From Roseovarius sp. (GTDB lineage: Bacteria; Pseudomonadota; Alphaproteobacteria; Rhodobacterales; Rhodobacteraceae), in NCBI RefSeq assembly GCF_027019125.1, contig NZ_JALUXE010000034.1:467581-531580 (forward strand): a stretch of DNA of 64,000 nucleotides, given 5' to 3'. Under the pieces are notes generated by a model. That model was not told the DNA's origin. It ran no database searches and saw only the letters and a list, made by a program, of their open reading frames with translations. The translations under genes were made by a program, and so were the position numbers. This document shows positions 1-9,278 of the stretch, one piece after another (positions within the stretch are counted from its first letter, which is position 1; the number at the start of each line of letters is the position of its first letter).

Positions 1-596
1 TCGACAAGGCCCGCGCCGAGGCGCAGCGCACGCTCGATGCGCTCTTGCCGCATATCCGCGCGGGCGTGCCGGTGGTGGGGCTGGAGCCCTCGTGCCTCTT
101 GACCCTGCGCGATGAGTTTCTGACGCTCTTGCCGGGAGAGGACGCGCGCCTCTTGTCGGAAAACGCCTATCTCTTCGAGGAATTCATGTCCCGCGAGGCG
201 CGCGCCGGGCGGCTTGACCTGCCGCTTGGCGCTCTGGGTCAGACCGCGCATGTGCATGGACATTGCCATCAGAAAGCCGCCGGGGTGATGGGTGATATGG
301 GGCAGGCGCTGGGTCTGATCCCCGGCCTCGACCCCAAGACCATCGAAAGCAGTTGTTGCGGCATGGCCGGTGCCTTTGGCTATCAGGTCGAAACCATCGA
401 GGTCTCACGCAAGATGGGGGAACTGTCGCTCTTGCCTGCGGTGCGTGCCGCCGCGCCGGACGATCTCTTAATCGCCAATGGCACCTCTTGCCGTCACCAG
501 ATTGCCGACGGTGCCGGCCGCCGCGCGCTGCATATCGCGGAAATCTTCGACAGGGCGTCGGAAAATGCTGTAAGGGAGGGCCGCAACGATGGATAA
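1..596 (+). CDS. FAD-linked / Fe-S oxidoreductase, C-terminal end (partial)
   Basis: This frame is already open at base 3 and runs to a TAA at 594-596, so only about 197 C-terminal residues are visible. The segment is a cysteine-rich CCG-type domain: it carries HGHCHQKA, then SSCCGMAGAFGY, then GTSCRHQI. These are the paired cysteine motifs that bind an iron-sulfur centre at the C-terminal end of large glycolate/D-2-hydroxyacid dehydrogenase-like proteins (YdiJ or GlpC type). The FAD-binding half would lie upstream of the window. The end of the gene overlaps the start of the GntR regulator by 8 bases, so the two are probably cotranscribed. The substrate cannot be told from this fragment. Confidence 0.85.
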   Translation, partial: DKARAEAQRTLDALLPHIRAGVPVVGLEPSCLLTLRDEFLTLLPGEDARLLSENAYLFEEFMSREARAGRLDLPLGALGQTAHVHGHCHQKAAGVMGDMGQALGLIPGLDPKTIESSCCGMAGAFGYQVETIEVSRKMGELSLLPAVRAAAPDDLLIANGTSCRHQIADGAGRRALHIAEIFDRASENAVREGRNDG

Positions 597-1281
597 CCCC
601 GGTCCGGAGGCCCCGATGACTGCCCTCAAATCCGATCCGATTGGCCGCACCGCGCTGGCTGTCGAGATCGCCAACCGCCTGCGCCAGATGATCCTCGAAG
701 GGCAATTGCAGCCGGGAGAGAAGATCAATGAAAAGGCGCTGACCGAGCAATTCGGCGTGTCGCGCACACCGCTGCGCGAGGCGCTCAAGGTGTTGGCGGC
801 CGAGGGCCTGCTGGATCTCATCCCGCATCGCGGTGCGGTCATCACCCGCCAGAGTGAGGCGGAATTGGCCGAGGTGTTTTGCGTGCTAGCCGCCCTCGAG
901 GGGCTGGCGGGGGAACTGGCCACGATGCAGGCCGACGCAGAGACCGTGCAGGACATCGAGGAGATGACGGCAGCCTTGCGCCGTACCTATGAAGAGGCGG
1001 ATCGCCCGACCTATTTTCGGATCAATCAGGCCATCCACAAGGCGATTTTGGCAGCGGCGGGGAATGAAACGCTGTTGCGCACGCATGAATTGCTGGCCTT
1101 CCGGGTGCAGCGCGCGCGCTATCAGGCCAATCTCACGCCCGAACGCTGGCGCGCGGCGGTCGAAGAGCATGAGGCCATCATCGAGGCTCTGCGCGCGCGG
1201 GACGCAGAGCGTTGCGGCAAGCTGATGAAGGATCACCTCCTGCGCAAATTCGCGTCGATCAAGGCCAAGGCGCAGGGGTAA
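589..1281 (+). CDS. GntR family (FadR/FCD subfamily) transcriptional regulator
   Basis: The product is 230 residues. An N-terminal winged helix (about residues 20-85) contains the GntR signature in the order LRQMILEGQLQPGEKINE, QFGVSRTPLREAL and IPHRGAVI. It is followed by an all-helical FCD ligand-binding domain with conserved histidines in the NQAIHKAIL and EEHEAIIEAL regions. FCD regulators usually respond to small organic acids. Two starts are possible: ATG 589, with a GGGAGGG upstream, and ATG 616, with GGAGG six bases upstream; the second matches the usual N-terminus better. It lies downstream of the Fe-S oxidoreductase and converges on the large minus-strand operon, so it could control either. 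Confidence 0.88.
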   Translation: MDNPGPEAPMTALKSDPIGRTALAVEIANRLRQMILEGQLQPGEKINEKALTEQFGVSRTPLREALKVLAAEGLLDLIPHRGAVITRQSEAELAEVFCVLAALEGLAGELATMQADAETVQDIEEMTAALRRTYEEADRPTYFRINQAIHKAILAAAGNETLLRTHELLAFRVQRARYQANLTPERWRAAVEEHEAIIEALRARDAERCGKLMKDHLLRKFASIKAKAQG

Positions 1282-1300
1282 CGGGCCGTCACGCGCCCTC

Positions 1301-2401
1301 TCACGCCGGTCCGAACCGCCCCGGTGCCATGGCGGCCAGAACGAGATCCGGCACATCCGGTGCGCGCCCCGCGATCAGCGCCGCCGTCAGCCGCGACAGT
1401 GCAGGTGCCGTCTGAACGCCGTAACCGCCCTGTCCGGCCAGCCAGAAAAACCCCTCTGCCTGTGGATCAAACCCCACCACCGGCGTTCGATCCGGCGCAA
1501 AGGTGCGCAGACCGGCCCAGCTATGCTCGACCCGTGTCACAGGCACGGTGACGGCCTGCTCGAACCGATGCAGCCCCTCGGCCAGAACCATGTCATCAGC
1601 CCAGGCGTCATGGGGGGCAACCGGATCCTCGTCGGCGGGAGAGACCATGAGTTTGCCCGCCTCGGGTTTGGCATACCATGTCTCGGCGATCGAGCCGAAG
1701 ATCGGCCAATGCTCGGTTTCATAGCCTTCGGGCGCAGGAATGATCGCGGCGGAGCGGCGATAGGGCTGCAACCCCGCGTGGCGCAGACCGGCCAAGGTGG
1801 CCACCTCGTCCGCCCAGCCACCCGCCGCGTTGACGACGATCGGCGCGCTATGCGGCCCCTGCGCGCTGTCGACATGCCAGAGCCCGGCGCGCTGTGACAG
1901 CCCGCTGACCGCCGCGCCGGTCACGATCCGCCCGCCTCGCGCCCGCAGCAGGCGCGCATAGCCCTGCAACAAGAGGTCCACATCAATGCCCCGTGCGTTC
2001 CGCTCAATCATCGCAGCGGCAATCCGGTCCGCACGCAGGATCGGCACAATCTCTGCGGCCTCTTTGCCGGTCAGACGGTCAATGCCGGTCGAGCCGTCCA
2101 GATATGCGTCGAGGATCGGCAGTTCCTCCTCGGAGGCGACCATCAACTCGCCGCGCGGGCTAAGGAGGGGCTTGTCGCTGATCTCGCCCGGCTGCTCGAA
2201 AATCGGCTCTGCGACGGCGTTCAGCGCGCGCAGCGTGGCATTGCCATAGTTGCGGATAAAGATGGCGGCGGAGCGACCCGTGGCGTGATAGCCGATCTGC
2301 CGCTCCATTTCGAGAACGACGACATCGGCACCGCCGCGCGCAAGTTCTGCGGCCGCGCTGATCCCGGCGATGCCGCCGCCGATCACGATCACATCGGCCA
2401 T
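1301..2401 (-). CDS. FAD-dependent oxidoreductase (glycine/D-amino acid oxidase family)
   Basis: A DAO-family flavoenzyme of about 366 residues. The N-terminus has the dinucleotide-binding motif IGGGIAGISAAAELA, and a C-terminal GQGGYGVQTAPALS closes the FAD site. Such enzymes oxidise amines or amino acids to imines with release of ammonia or a cleaved amine. It is the last gene of the operon that begins at 10144. The upstream deacetylase stops two bases before ATG 2401; a GTG at 2407 is an alternative start that would overlap that stop. In this context a role in oxidising an amine or amino-acid intermediate of the imported compound is likely, but the substrate is not known. Confidence 0.88.
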   Translation of the reverse strand: MADVIVIGGGIAGISAAAELARGGADVVVLEMERQIGYHATGRSAAIFIRNYGNATLRALNAVAEPIFEQPGEISDKPLLSPRGELMVASEEELPILDAYLDGSTGIDRLTGKEAAEIVPILRADRIAAAMIERNARGIDVDLLLQGYARLLRARGGRIVTGAAVSGLSQRAGLWHVDSAQGPHSAPIVVNAAGGWADEVATLAGLRHAGLQPYRRSAAIIPAPEGYETEHWPIFGSIAETWYAKPEAGKLMVSPADEDPVAPHDAWADDMVLAEGLHRFEQAVTVPVTRVEHSWAGLRTFAPDRTPVVGFDPQAEGFFWLAGQGGYGVQTAPALSRLTAALIAGRAPDVPDLVLAAMAPGRFGPA

Positions 2402-2403
2402 GC

Positions 2404-3426
2404 TCACGCCCCCTCAAATCCCGTCAGGACCGATGTAAGGTTCTCGCCCAATTCCTTACAAAGATACCCACCTTCTTGAACGAAGAGCGTGGGCAGCCCC
2501 AGCCCGGCAATCGCCGCCCCGATACGCCCAAATCCGGGCGTGGTGATGGCCAGCCCCTGAAAGGGATCGCCCTCATAGGCATCAAGACCAAGCGCCACGA
2601 CCACCACATCGGCCCCGAAATTCGCCACCCGCTCCAGAGCGATGTCGAGCGTTCTGAGGTAGGCATCATCGCCGGTACCGCGAGCCAGCGGCAGGTTGAG
2701 GTTATAGCCGGTGCCGCGCCCAACGCCCCGCTCATCGGCATGACCCCAGAAAAAGGGATAAAACCGCGCTGGATCGGCGTGAATCGAAACGGTCAGCACG
2801 TCGTCGCGATCATAGAAAATGCCTTGGGTGCCATTGCCGTGATGCACGTCGACATCGAGGATCGCGGCACGCAGCCCCCGTGCGCGCAACCGCTCTGCCG
2901 CAATGCCCGCATTGTTGAGAAAGCAGAACCCCCCCGCCAGATCGCCAAAGGCGTGATGCCCCGGCGGACGGCAGAGCGCATAGGCGGCCCGCTCTCCGGC
3001 GGCCAGCATATCCGCGCCGGTCACGGCGGTTTGCGCCGACCAATAGGCGGCCTCCCATGTGCCTGCGCCAATCGGGCAGGCGGTATCGGCCTGATGATAG
3101 CCTGCTTGGCCGACGGCGGATTTGGGGTAATTGTCGCGGCGACTGGCGGGGTGAATATTGGGGATCACCTCTGCGCCCGCGCCTTCGATATGCTGCCACC
3201 GCGCATAGATGTTGCGCAAAAAGGTAACATACTCAGGCGAATGGAGTGCCGCGATCGGCCCAAGACCGGCATCCTTGGGCGCGACAAAGTCGCAGCCCGC
3301 CGCCGTGGCGCCGTCGGTCAGCCGCGTGATGCGCTCGGGCTGCTCGGGGCTGGGCTTGATCACCCCGTTGGCCATGAAATGTTTGGGATCGTGCTGCCAT
3401 TGCCGCGCGTCAAAAATCGCCCTCAT
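2404..3426 (-). CDS. Acetylpolyamine amidohydrolase-like deacetylase (HDAC superfamily)
   Basis: A 340-residue class II HDAC-fold zinc hydrolase. Visible catalytic motifs are RPPGHHAFG (general-base histidine pair), LDVDVHHGNGTQ (Asp and His zinc ligands) and ALGLDAYEGDP (third zinc ligand). The stretch GTWEAAYWSA followed by RPPGHHA closely resembles bacterial acetylpolyamine amidohydrolases rather than true histone deacetylases. The predicted reaction is removal of acetyl groups from N-acetylated polyamines or similar omega-amino compounds in the cytoplasm. ATG 3426 overlaps the GNAT stop codon as ATGA, which fixes the start; an upstream in-frame extension lies inside the GNAT gene and is not used. 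A deacetylase coupled to an acetyltransferase suggests a protect/deprotect step on an amine. Confidence 0.88.
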   Translation of the reverse strand: MRAIFDARQWQHDPKHFMANGVIKPSPEQPERITRLTDGATAAGCDFVAPKDAGLGPIAALHSPEYVTFLRNIYARWQHIEGAGAEVIPNIHPASRRDNYPKSAVGQAGYHQADTACPIGAGTWEAAYWSAQTAVTGADMLAAGERAAYALCRPPGHHAFGDLAGGFCFLNNAGIAAERLRARGLRAAILDVDVHHGNGTQGIFYDRDDVLTVSIHADPARFYPFFWGHADERGVGRGTGYNLNLPLARGTGDDAYLRTLDIALERVANFGADVVVVALGLDAYEGDPFQGLAITTPGFGRIGAAIAGLGLPTLFVQEGGYLCKELGENLTSVLTGFEGA

Positions 3427-3902
3427 CCGTCCTCTCCCATCAATCTGTGCATCGCTGCCTGGGGCAGGCGCATCTGTGTCACCCGGTCTTGCGCCTCGAA
3501 GCCCAACCGTTCGTAGAACCGGCGCGACGCGGGGGTGTGGGCGTAGACCGCCAGCATCATCCATTCTGCCCGCCAGAGCACGCCCGCCCTGTGCGCCACC
3601 TGAGACAGGAGCGCGCGGCCCAATCCTTGCCCACGCGCCGCCTCGGTGACCCAGAGGTCAGAGACATAGACGCCCGCCGCCCCGCGCACGGTGGAAAACA
3701 GCGGGCCAAAAAGGGCGGCACCGATCAAATCCTCTTCCAGCGCGAGCAAACCATAGGCCGCCGGTATCGCGCCCGTCAGCCCGGTGCGCAAGGCGTCCAG
3801 CCCGGCGCTATGGGCATCGCCCAAATCTGCGCTGAGTTGGCGCAAGGCCGTGTCCAGCAAGGCCAGGTCATGCTCTGTTTCAACTGCGTGAAAGTCCACC
3901 AT
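3423..3902 (-). CDS. GNAT family N-acetyltransferase
   Basis: The product is 159 residues with the acetyl-CoA pyrophosphate loop of GNAT enzymes in ARGQGLGRALL, a preceding beta-strand VYVSDLWVTEAA, and the closing AYAHTPASRRFYERLGFE. It should transfer an acetyl group from acetyl-CoA to an amine. It sits between the BKACE gene (three-base gap upstream) and the deacetylase (ATGA overlap downstream), so translation is probably coupled. An acetyltransferase and an acetylpolyamine-type deacetylase together suggest that the acceptor is an aminated intermediate of this operon, though the acceptor cannot be identified from sequence. Confidence 0.85.
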   Translation of the reverse strand: MVDFHAVETEHDLALLDTALRQLSADLGDAHSAGLDALRTGLTGAIPAAYGLLALEEDLIGAALFGPLFSTVRGAAGVYVSDLWVTEAARGQGLGRALLSQVAHRAGVLWRAEWMMLAVYAHTPASRRFYERLGFEAQDRVTQMRLPQAAMHRLMGEDG

Positions 3903-3905
3903 GGG

Positions 3906-4832
3906 TCAGATCGCCACCCGGTCAGCGCCCTTGAGACCCAAGAGCGCGCGGGCCTCGGCAGGGCCGACAACCGTCCGGCCCAGCGCCTCGACAATTCCAC
4001 GCACCTTGGCGACCTGTTCGGCGTTGGAGCGCGCCAGCGTGCCGCGCGCGATGGTCAGGCTGTCTTCGAGCCCCACGCGCACATGCCCACCCATTGCCGC
4101 CGCCTGCGCCGCCATCGGCATCTGATGCCGCCCGGCGGCCAATACGGAGAACATGTAGTCCTGACCAAAGAGCTTGTCTGCGATGCGCACCATATGCGTG
4201 AGGTTCTCGGGATCCGCGCCCATACCGCCCAAGACGCCAAAGACGAATTGAATGAAATAGGGGGCGCGGATCAAACCCCGGTCCGCGAAGTGTCGCAGCA
4301 TGTAGAGGTGGCTGAGATCGTAACACTCAAACTCGAACCGCGCGCCGCGGTTCTGGCCCAGTTCCGTCAGGATGCGGGCGATATCGCGGGGGGTATTCTT
4401 GAACACCAGATCATCCGAGCCTTCGAGAAAGGGCTGCTCCCAGTCGTGCCGCCAGTCGGTGATCCGCTCTGCCATTGGATAGAGCGCGAAATTCATCGTG
4501 CCCATGTTGAGCGAGGCCATTTCCGGCGCGGCCTCGATGGGGGCGGCCAGTCGCTCATCAAGCGTCATGGTCGCGCTGCCCCCGGTCGAGAGGTTCAGGA
4601 TCGCGTCGCAGCCCTGTTTCAACCGGGGCAGAAATGCGCGGAAATGCGCGGGGTCGGCAGAGGGCCGCCCGGTCTGCGGATCGCGCGCATGCAGGTGCAG
4701 GATGGCTGCCCCCGCTTCGGTCGCCTCGATCCCGGCGCGTGCGATTTCATCCGCCGTAACGGGCAGATACGGCGACATGGAGGGGGTATGGATAGACCCG
4801 GTCAGGGCGCAAGTAATGATGATCTCGCGCAT
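3906..4832 (-). CDS. 3-keto-5-aminohexanoate cleavage (BKACE, DUF849) family protein
   Basis: A 308-residue TIM-barrel protein of the BKACE family. It starts MREIIITCALTGSIHTPSMS and has the zinc-binding HLHARDPQTGRPS and the NLSTGG loop. Family members condense a beta-keto acid with acetyl-CoA to give acetoacetate and a new CoA ester. Its start and the stop of the aminotransferase overlap as TAATG (shared base 4832), a strong sign of translational coupling. That pairing fits a route where the aminotransferase makes a beta-keto acid that this enzyme then cleaves. The substrate class varies widely across BKACE subgroups and is not predictable here. Confidence 0.9.
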   Translation of the reverse strand: MREIIITCALTGSIHTPSMSPYLPVTADEIARAGIEATEAGAAILHLHARDPQTGRPSADPAHFRAFLPRLKQGCDAILNLSTGGSATMTLDERLAAPIEAAPEMASLNMGTMNFALYPMAERITDWRHDWEQPFLEGSDDLVFKNTPRDIARILTELGQNRGARFEFECYDLSHLYMLRHFADRGLIRAPYFIQFVFGVLGGMGADPENLTHMVRIADKLFGQDYMFSVLAAGRHQMPMAAQAAAMGGHVRVGLEDSLTIARGTLARSNAEQVAKVRGIVEALGRTVVGPAEARALLGLKGADRVAI

Positions 4833-6184
4833 TACATCGCTCTGTCCAGCGCGGGGCGGATTTCGTCGGTGAACTCTGCCAGCGAGACATCGAGCATTTC
4901 GGTAATCTCGTCCAGATGCGTTTCGGTCACGATCATCGGGGGGGCGACGATGATGTGATCCCCCTCGACCCCATCGCGGGTACGGCGGGAATAGACGATA
5001 AGCCCCTTGTCATAGGCAATCTGAACAAAGCGATCAAACGCGCGCAAGCCCTTGGGCAGCGGCGCCTTGGTGCCGCGATCCGCCATGAACTCGAACGCAG
5101 TGAGCAACCCCTTGCCGCGCACGTCGCCGATGATGGCATAGCGCTGCATCAGGCCGCGCAGGCGCTCTTGCAGGCGCTCGCCCATCCGCGCGGCGTTGCC
5201 AACCAGATCCATGCGCTCGATCTCGTCGATCACGGCGAGGCCTGCGGCGCAGGCCAGTGGATTGCCCGCATAGGTAAAGCCATGCAGAAAGCCGCCCGCG
5301 TCCAAAACCGGCTCGACCAGCCGTTCATGCGCGACCATGGCACCAAGCGGCACGTAACCGGCGGCGAAGCCCTTGGACATCACGACAATGTCCGGGGCAA
5401 GGTTCCAATGCTCGGAGGCGAGGAATTTGCCGGTGCGGCCCGCCCCGGTCATCACCTCGTCCAGAATGAAGAGCACGCCGTATTTGCGGCAAATCTCCTG
5501 CACCCTTTCCATATAGCCGCGCGGCGGCACCAGTGCCCCGGTAGAAGCACCGCCGATCGGCTCGACCACAAAGGCAAGCACGCTGTCGGGGCCTTCTTCC
5601 AGTATCTTGGCTTCGAGCATGTCGGCGTAGTGATGCCCGGTCGCCTCAAGATCGGCGTCTAGCCCATCCAGATATGCGCGCGGTGCGGGGATTTTCGGCA
5701 TCGCCTGCATCATGGGCAGAAAGGGATCGGTCAGCGGCGCATAAGAGGTGATCGCAAGCGCGCCGAGCGTGCAGCCGTGATAACACGGCGCGCGGCTGAT
5801 GATCTTCCAGCGGCTGCCCTCTCCGATTGCCAACGCATATTGCCTGGCCAGTTTCAGTGCGGATTCCACTGCCTCTGACCCGCCCGACACAAAGAACACG
5901 CGGTTCAGCCCCTCGGGGCAAAGGGCAGCGGTCTTGGCGGCGAGTTTCTCTGATGCCTCGGTTTCGAAATGCAACCGGTAGCCAAACGTCGATTTCTCCA
6001 TCTGACGGCGCATTGCGTCGAGCACGTTTTCATTGGAATGGCCGATGTTGCAGACCATAGCGCCGGATGACCCATCCAGATAGCGCTTGCCATCCACGTC
6101 CCACATGTAGACGCCGCGTGCCTGATCGAGCATCGGCTTGCGCTCGCGCCCCTGATAGAAAAGGTGAGAGGGTTTTACGTTCAT
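4832..6184 (-). CDS. Class III PLP-dependent aminotransferase
   Basis: A 450-residue fold-type I aminotransferase of the omega-amino acid / beta-alanine-pyruvate group. Motifs seen are the N-terminal LDGSSGAMVCNIGH, the substrate loop SGGSEAVESALKLARQY, FILDEVMTGAGRTGKF with the cofactor-binding Asp, and VMSKGFAAGYVPLGA with the PLP Schiff-base lysine. Enzymes of this class move a terminal amino group from polyamines, omega-amino acids or beta-amino acids to pyruvate or another keto acid. It lies four bases after the ABC ATPase gene and one shared base before BKACE. It probably acts on the imported compound or a product of it. Confidence 0.9.
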   Translation of the reverse strand: MNVKPSHLFYQGRERKPMLDQARGVYMWDVDGKRYLDGSSGAMVCNIGHSNENVLDAMRRQMEKSTFGYRLHFETEASEKLAAKTAALCPEGLNRVFFVSGGSEAVESALKLARQYALAIGEGSRWKIISRAPCYHGCTLGALAITSYAPLTDPFLPMMQAMPKIPAPRAYLDGLDADLEATGHHYADMLEAKILEEGPDSVLAFVVEPIGGASTGALVPPRGYMERVQEICRKYGVLFILDEVMTGAGRTGKFLASEHWNLAPDIVVMSKGFAAGYVPLGAMVAHERLVEPVLDAGGFLHGFTYAGNPLACAAGLAVIDEIERMDLVGNAARMGERLQERLRGLMQRYAIIGDVRGKGLLTAFEFMADRGTKAPLPKGLRAFDRFVQIAYDKGLIVYSRRTRDGVEGDHIIVAPPMIVTETHLDEITEMLDVSLAEFTDEIRPALDRAM

Positions 6185-6188
6185 TGTC

Positions 6189-7259
6189 TTATCCCGGAAG
6201 CGCCGCGCAATCTTGCGGGCGCAAATGCAGATGGACCGCTGCGCCCACCGCGAACGGGTGGTCGTCGATCATGTTGATGGCTTGTAACTGCGCCTCTCCC
6301 GCGCGCACGAAATACCGCACTGCTTGCCCCTGATAGTCCACCGTTTCCACGTTGGCGGGAACAGAAATCACGCCCTCGGGCGCGGCCTCGCGCGCGAGTT
6401 TCAGCTTTTCGGCGCGCACGACAAGTTTTGCGGGGCCGGTGCCCGTCAGGTTGGGCGCCTTGGCGGCGGGCACGGTCACGCGGCCAAAGACGGCATCCTC
6501 AACCACAACCGTTGCGCCATGTTCGATGCACCGCGCGTCAAAGATGTTGGATGCGCCCAGAAAGTTCGCCACGAACTCGGTTGCCGGGGTGTTGTAGACC
6601 TCTTCGGGCTTGCCCACCTGTTCCACGCGCCCCTCGGACATGACAACGATCAGATCGGACATCGCCAGCGCCTCGGATTGGTCGTGGGTGACAAAGACCG
6701 TGGTGACACCGATGCGTTCCTGAATGCGCTTGAGCTCGACGCGCATATCCTCGCGCAGATTGGCATCAAGCGCCGAAAGAGGTTCATCGAGCAAGAGCAC
6801 GTCCGGCTCGATCACGATGGCGCGGGCCAAGGCAATGCGCTGTTGCTGGCCGCCCGACAGTGCCTTGGGATAGCGGTCCCCGACATGGGGCAATTGCACG
6901 AGGTCAAGCGCGTCGCGCACCCTGGCCGCAATCTCGGACTTGGGCACGTTGCGGTACTTGAGGCCAAAGGCCACGTTTTCGGCCACGGTCTTGTGCGGGA
7001 AAAGCGCATAGTTCTGAAACACGAGGCCGAGATTGCGCTTGTGGATGGGCACGTCGTTGACGCGCTTGCCGCCAATGAGAATTTCGCCTTCGGTGGGATC
7101 GAGCAGGCCCGCGATCATGCGCAGATTGGTCGTCTTCCCACAGCCGGACGGGCCCAGAAGCGTGACAAACGCCCCTTCGGGAATCTCGAGCGTGGTGCGA
7201 TGCACGGCAGTAAAGGTGCCGAAGCGCTTGACGATATTGCTGAGGGTGACGGCGCTCAT
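6189..7259 (-). CDS. ABC transporter ATP-binding protein (PotA-like)
   Basis: A 356-residue ABC ATPase. It has Walker A GPSGCGKTT, the signature LSGGQQQRIALARA, Walker B LLLDEPLSALD and the switch histidine in VFVTHDQSEAL, followed by a C-terminal TOBE domain typical of spermidine/putrescine and other polyamine-type importers. ATG 7259 (MSAVTLSNIVKRFGTF) is taken as the start because the in-frame extension upstream does not resemble the family. It powers the importer formed by the two permeases and binding protein encoded just upstream on the same strand; a 55-base gap separates it from the binding protein gene. Confidence 0.93.
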   Translation of the reverse strand: MSAVTLSNIVKRFGTFTAVHRTTLEIPEGAFVTLLGPSGCGKTTNLRMIAGLLDPTEGEILIGGKRVNDVPIHKRNLGLVFQNYALFPHKTVAENVAFGLKYRNVPKSEIAARVRDALDLVQLPHVGDRYPKALSGGQQQRIALARAIVIEPDVLLLDEPLSALDANLREDMRVELKRIQERIGVTTVFVTHDQSEALAMSDLIVVMSEGRVEQVGKPEEVYNTPATEFVANFLGASNIFDARCIEHGATVVVEDAVFGRVTVPAAKAPNLTGTGPAKLVVRAEKLKLAREAAPEGVISVPANVETVDYQGQAVRYFVRAGEAQLQAINMIDDHPFAVGAAVHLHLRPQDCAALPG

Positions 7260-7314
7260 CGGCGTGGTCCTCTTGGGGATGGGCCGCGCCCCCAAAAGGG
7301 AACGCGGCAAGGAT

Positions 7315-8457
7315 TCAATATCCGCGCTGCACGCGGCTGAAGGTTTCGGACCATTCGGCCTCGTTGCCATTCCAATAGGCCGGATTGGCAAAGGTCAGCG
7401 ACGCGAGCGTGCCGGTCGGGTCATAGGCGGGCAGCGTCGGGATCTTGGACCCTAGGTCGACCTTGGTCCCATCCAGCGCGGGCGGATAGTTCTGACCTTC
7501 GGCCACCGCGATGGAGGTCTCGGGCGCCAGCATGAAGTTCAAGAGTTCTTCGCAGGCCTCGACCGGGCTGCCCTTGAGCACATGCAGACATTCCTGCCAG
7601 GCAAAGCTGCCGGGCGCGTCGTAATAGCCGATGTCGTGGCCCTGTTGTTGCAGCGCGGCGATACGGCCTGACCAGCCTTCGGTAACGTAGATCTCTTCCT
7701 CTGCCAGAAGGCTCATCAGTTCCGCGCCCGACGACCAGTATTTCAAGGCAAGGTCGCGATGGCTGCGGATCGCATCCCAGACCGCTTCCATATCCTGAAT
7801 GTTGTTGGGGTCCTGCCCGGTCTGGAGCGCGCCGTACCAGACCCGGGTGCGCCAATCCGACCAGCCGCCGATCTTGCCTTTGTAGGCGGCGTCAATGAGG
7901 ATCGAGGCGCCTTTTTCCTTCATCTCCTCATCCGAGATATACTTGCGGTTATAGGCCAGACCCGTCGTGCCGTAGTCATAGGGAACTGCGGACAGGTAAT
8001 CCGGCGTCACCTTGCGGAACGCGTTGGTCAGCGCATCCATCACCAGCGACATGTTCGGGATATTGTCGAGGTTCAACTCGACCGTCAGGCCGAAGTTCAC
8101 ATAGCGGGCATAGTCGAACACGCCGGACAGGTGCGCGATGTTATACTCACCTTCCTGGCTGGAGCGGACCTGCGCCAGATACTCATCGCCCCCCGCAAAA
8201 GTGCCATCGACCACAGTAATCCCGGTCTCTGCCGTGTAGGGATCGAACGCATATTTGCGGAACGCCTCGGAGACCACCCCGCCCCAGCCATCAAACCGGA
8301 CCTGCTGCACATCCTGCGCATGGGCAAATTTGGCAAAGGGCGTCTGCACGCCGTAGGCGAGGCCCGCAGCGCCGATCAGGCCCAGAAAATTGCGCCGATC
8401 CAGATCACCGTTGCGGTAGCGATCCAGCAGTCTTTCGTAACGTGTGGTATTATCCAT
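7315..8457 (-). CDS. Extracellular solute-binding protein (polyamine-type ABC importer), Tat signal
   Basis: The product is 380 residues with a long N-region, DRRNFLGLIGAAGLAYG and a cleavage-like AHAQD. The twin arginine followed by a hydrophobic stretch points to export by the Tat pathway in folded form. The mature part resembles PotD/PotF-type periplasmic binding proteins (VRFDGWGGVVSEAFRKYAF near the start, an internal PYDYGTTGLAYN, and LNFMLAPETS near the end). It should capture a cationic amine-like ligand and deliver it to the permeases. The gene lies 35 bases after the second permease in the operon starting at 10144. Confidence 0.9.
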   Translation of the reverse strand: MDNTTRYERLLDRYRNGDLDRRNFLGLIGAAGLAYGVQTPFAKFAHAQDVQQVRFDGWGGVVSEAFRKYAFDPYTAETGITVVDGTFAGGDEYLAQVRSSQEGEYNIAHLSGVFDYARYVNFGLTVELNLDNIPNMSLVMDALTNAFRKVTPDYLSAVPYDYGTTGLAYNRKYISDEEMKEKGASILIDAAYKGKIGGWSDWRTRVWYGALQTGQDPNNIQDMEAVWDAIRSHRDLALKYWSSGAELMSLLAEEEIYVTEGWSGRIAALQQQGHDIGYYDAPGSFAWQECLHVLKGSPVEACEELLNFMLAPETSIAVAEGQNYPPALDGTKVDLGSKIPTLPAYDPTGTLASLTFANPAYWNGNEAEWSETFSRVQRGY

Positions 8458-8492
8458 TTCTCAGGTCTCCTTGTTGAATGTCGGGGCGGTTC

Positions 8493-9278
8493 TCAGGTGC
8501 CGCCTTTCATGGCGAGTTTTCGGGCCACTGCCGCGCCAAGCAGCGGCAGGCCCACGGTCATCACGATCATCACGGTTCCAAGCGCGTTGATCTCCGGGCT
8601 GATCGAATTGCGCAGCATCGAGAAGATCTGCGTCGGCACGGTTTCGACCCCGCCGGGTTTCCAGAAGAGCGTGCCGGTGATGTCATCGAAGCTGATCGTA
8701 AAGGCGAAGAGCGCGCCCGCAGCCACCGCAGGCAGCATGAGCGGCAAGGTTACGGCAAAGAAGGTTTGCACCGGCGAGGCACCCAGGCTGAGCGCCGCCT
8801 CTTCGACATCGCGCTTGATGCTGACCAGCCGCGCCTGCACCACGAGGATGACAAAGGGCAGGGTGAAGATCACATGCCCCGCGAGCAGCAAGGCAAAGCT
8901 CTTGCCGATGCCCAGCCAGTTGAGAAAGAGCAAGAGCGCGACCGCCAGCACCACCTCTGGCACGAGAATAGGCGCGATCAGCAGCGTGGTAATCGCATTG
9001 CGGCCCGGGATATTGTAGCGCACCAAGGCAAGGCTGGCCAAAATGCCCAATGTGGTGGAAATGAGTGCCGTCATCAGCCCCAGCACCAGCGAGGTGCGAA
9101 AGGCGCGCATCACCGCGTCGTTGTTCCATAATTCCTGAAACCAGTGCAGCGAAACGCCGGTCATCGGAAAGCTGCCGAACTGGTTGGCGTTGAACGACAA
9201 CAGCACCACCACCGCCACCGGCAGGAACATGAAGCCATAAACCACAACGGTCCAGGCGCGGATGATCTGCCACCCCAT
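8493..9278 (-). CDS. ABC transporter permease (PotC-like)
   Basis: A 261-residue inner-membrane permease with about six transmembrane segments. The cytoplasmic EAA loop that docks on the ATPase reads EEAALSLGASPVQTFFAVTLP. The start is ATG 9278 (MGWQIIRAWTVVVYGFMFLP), which shares one base with the stop of the partner permease (TGATG). The N-terminal extension of the open frame lies inside the partner gene and is not translated in this frame. It forms a heterodimer with the product of 9278-10144 in a polyamine-type importer. Confidence 0.92.
   Translation of the reverse strand: MGWQIIRAWTVVVYGFMFLPVAVVVLLSFNANQFGSFPMTGVSLHWFQELWNNDAVMRAFRTSLVLGLMTALISTTLGILASLALVRYNIPGRNAITTLLIAPILVPEVVLAVALLLFLNWLGIGKSFALLLAGHVIFTLPFVILVVQARLVSIKRDVEEAALSLGASPVQTFFAVTLPLMLPAVAAGALFAFTISFDDITGTLFWKPGGVETVPTQIFSMLRNSISPEINALGTVMIVMTVGLPLLGAAVARKLAMKGGT

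Noticed and set aside
2476..5662. Long plus-strand frames (for example 2476-3516, 3447-4958 and 4916-5662) opposite the minus-strand operon.
   Set aside because: Their translations are rich in Arg, Pro and His without family motifs, and the minus-strand genes are clear and coupled.
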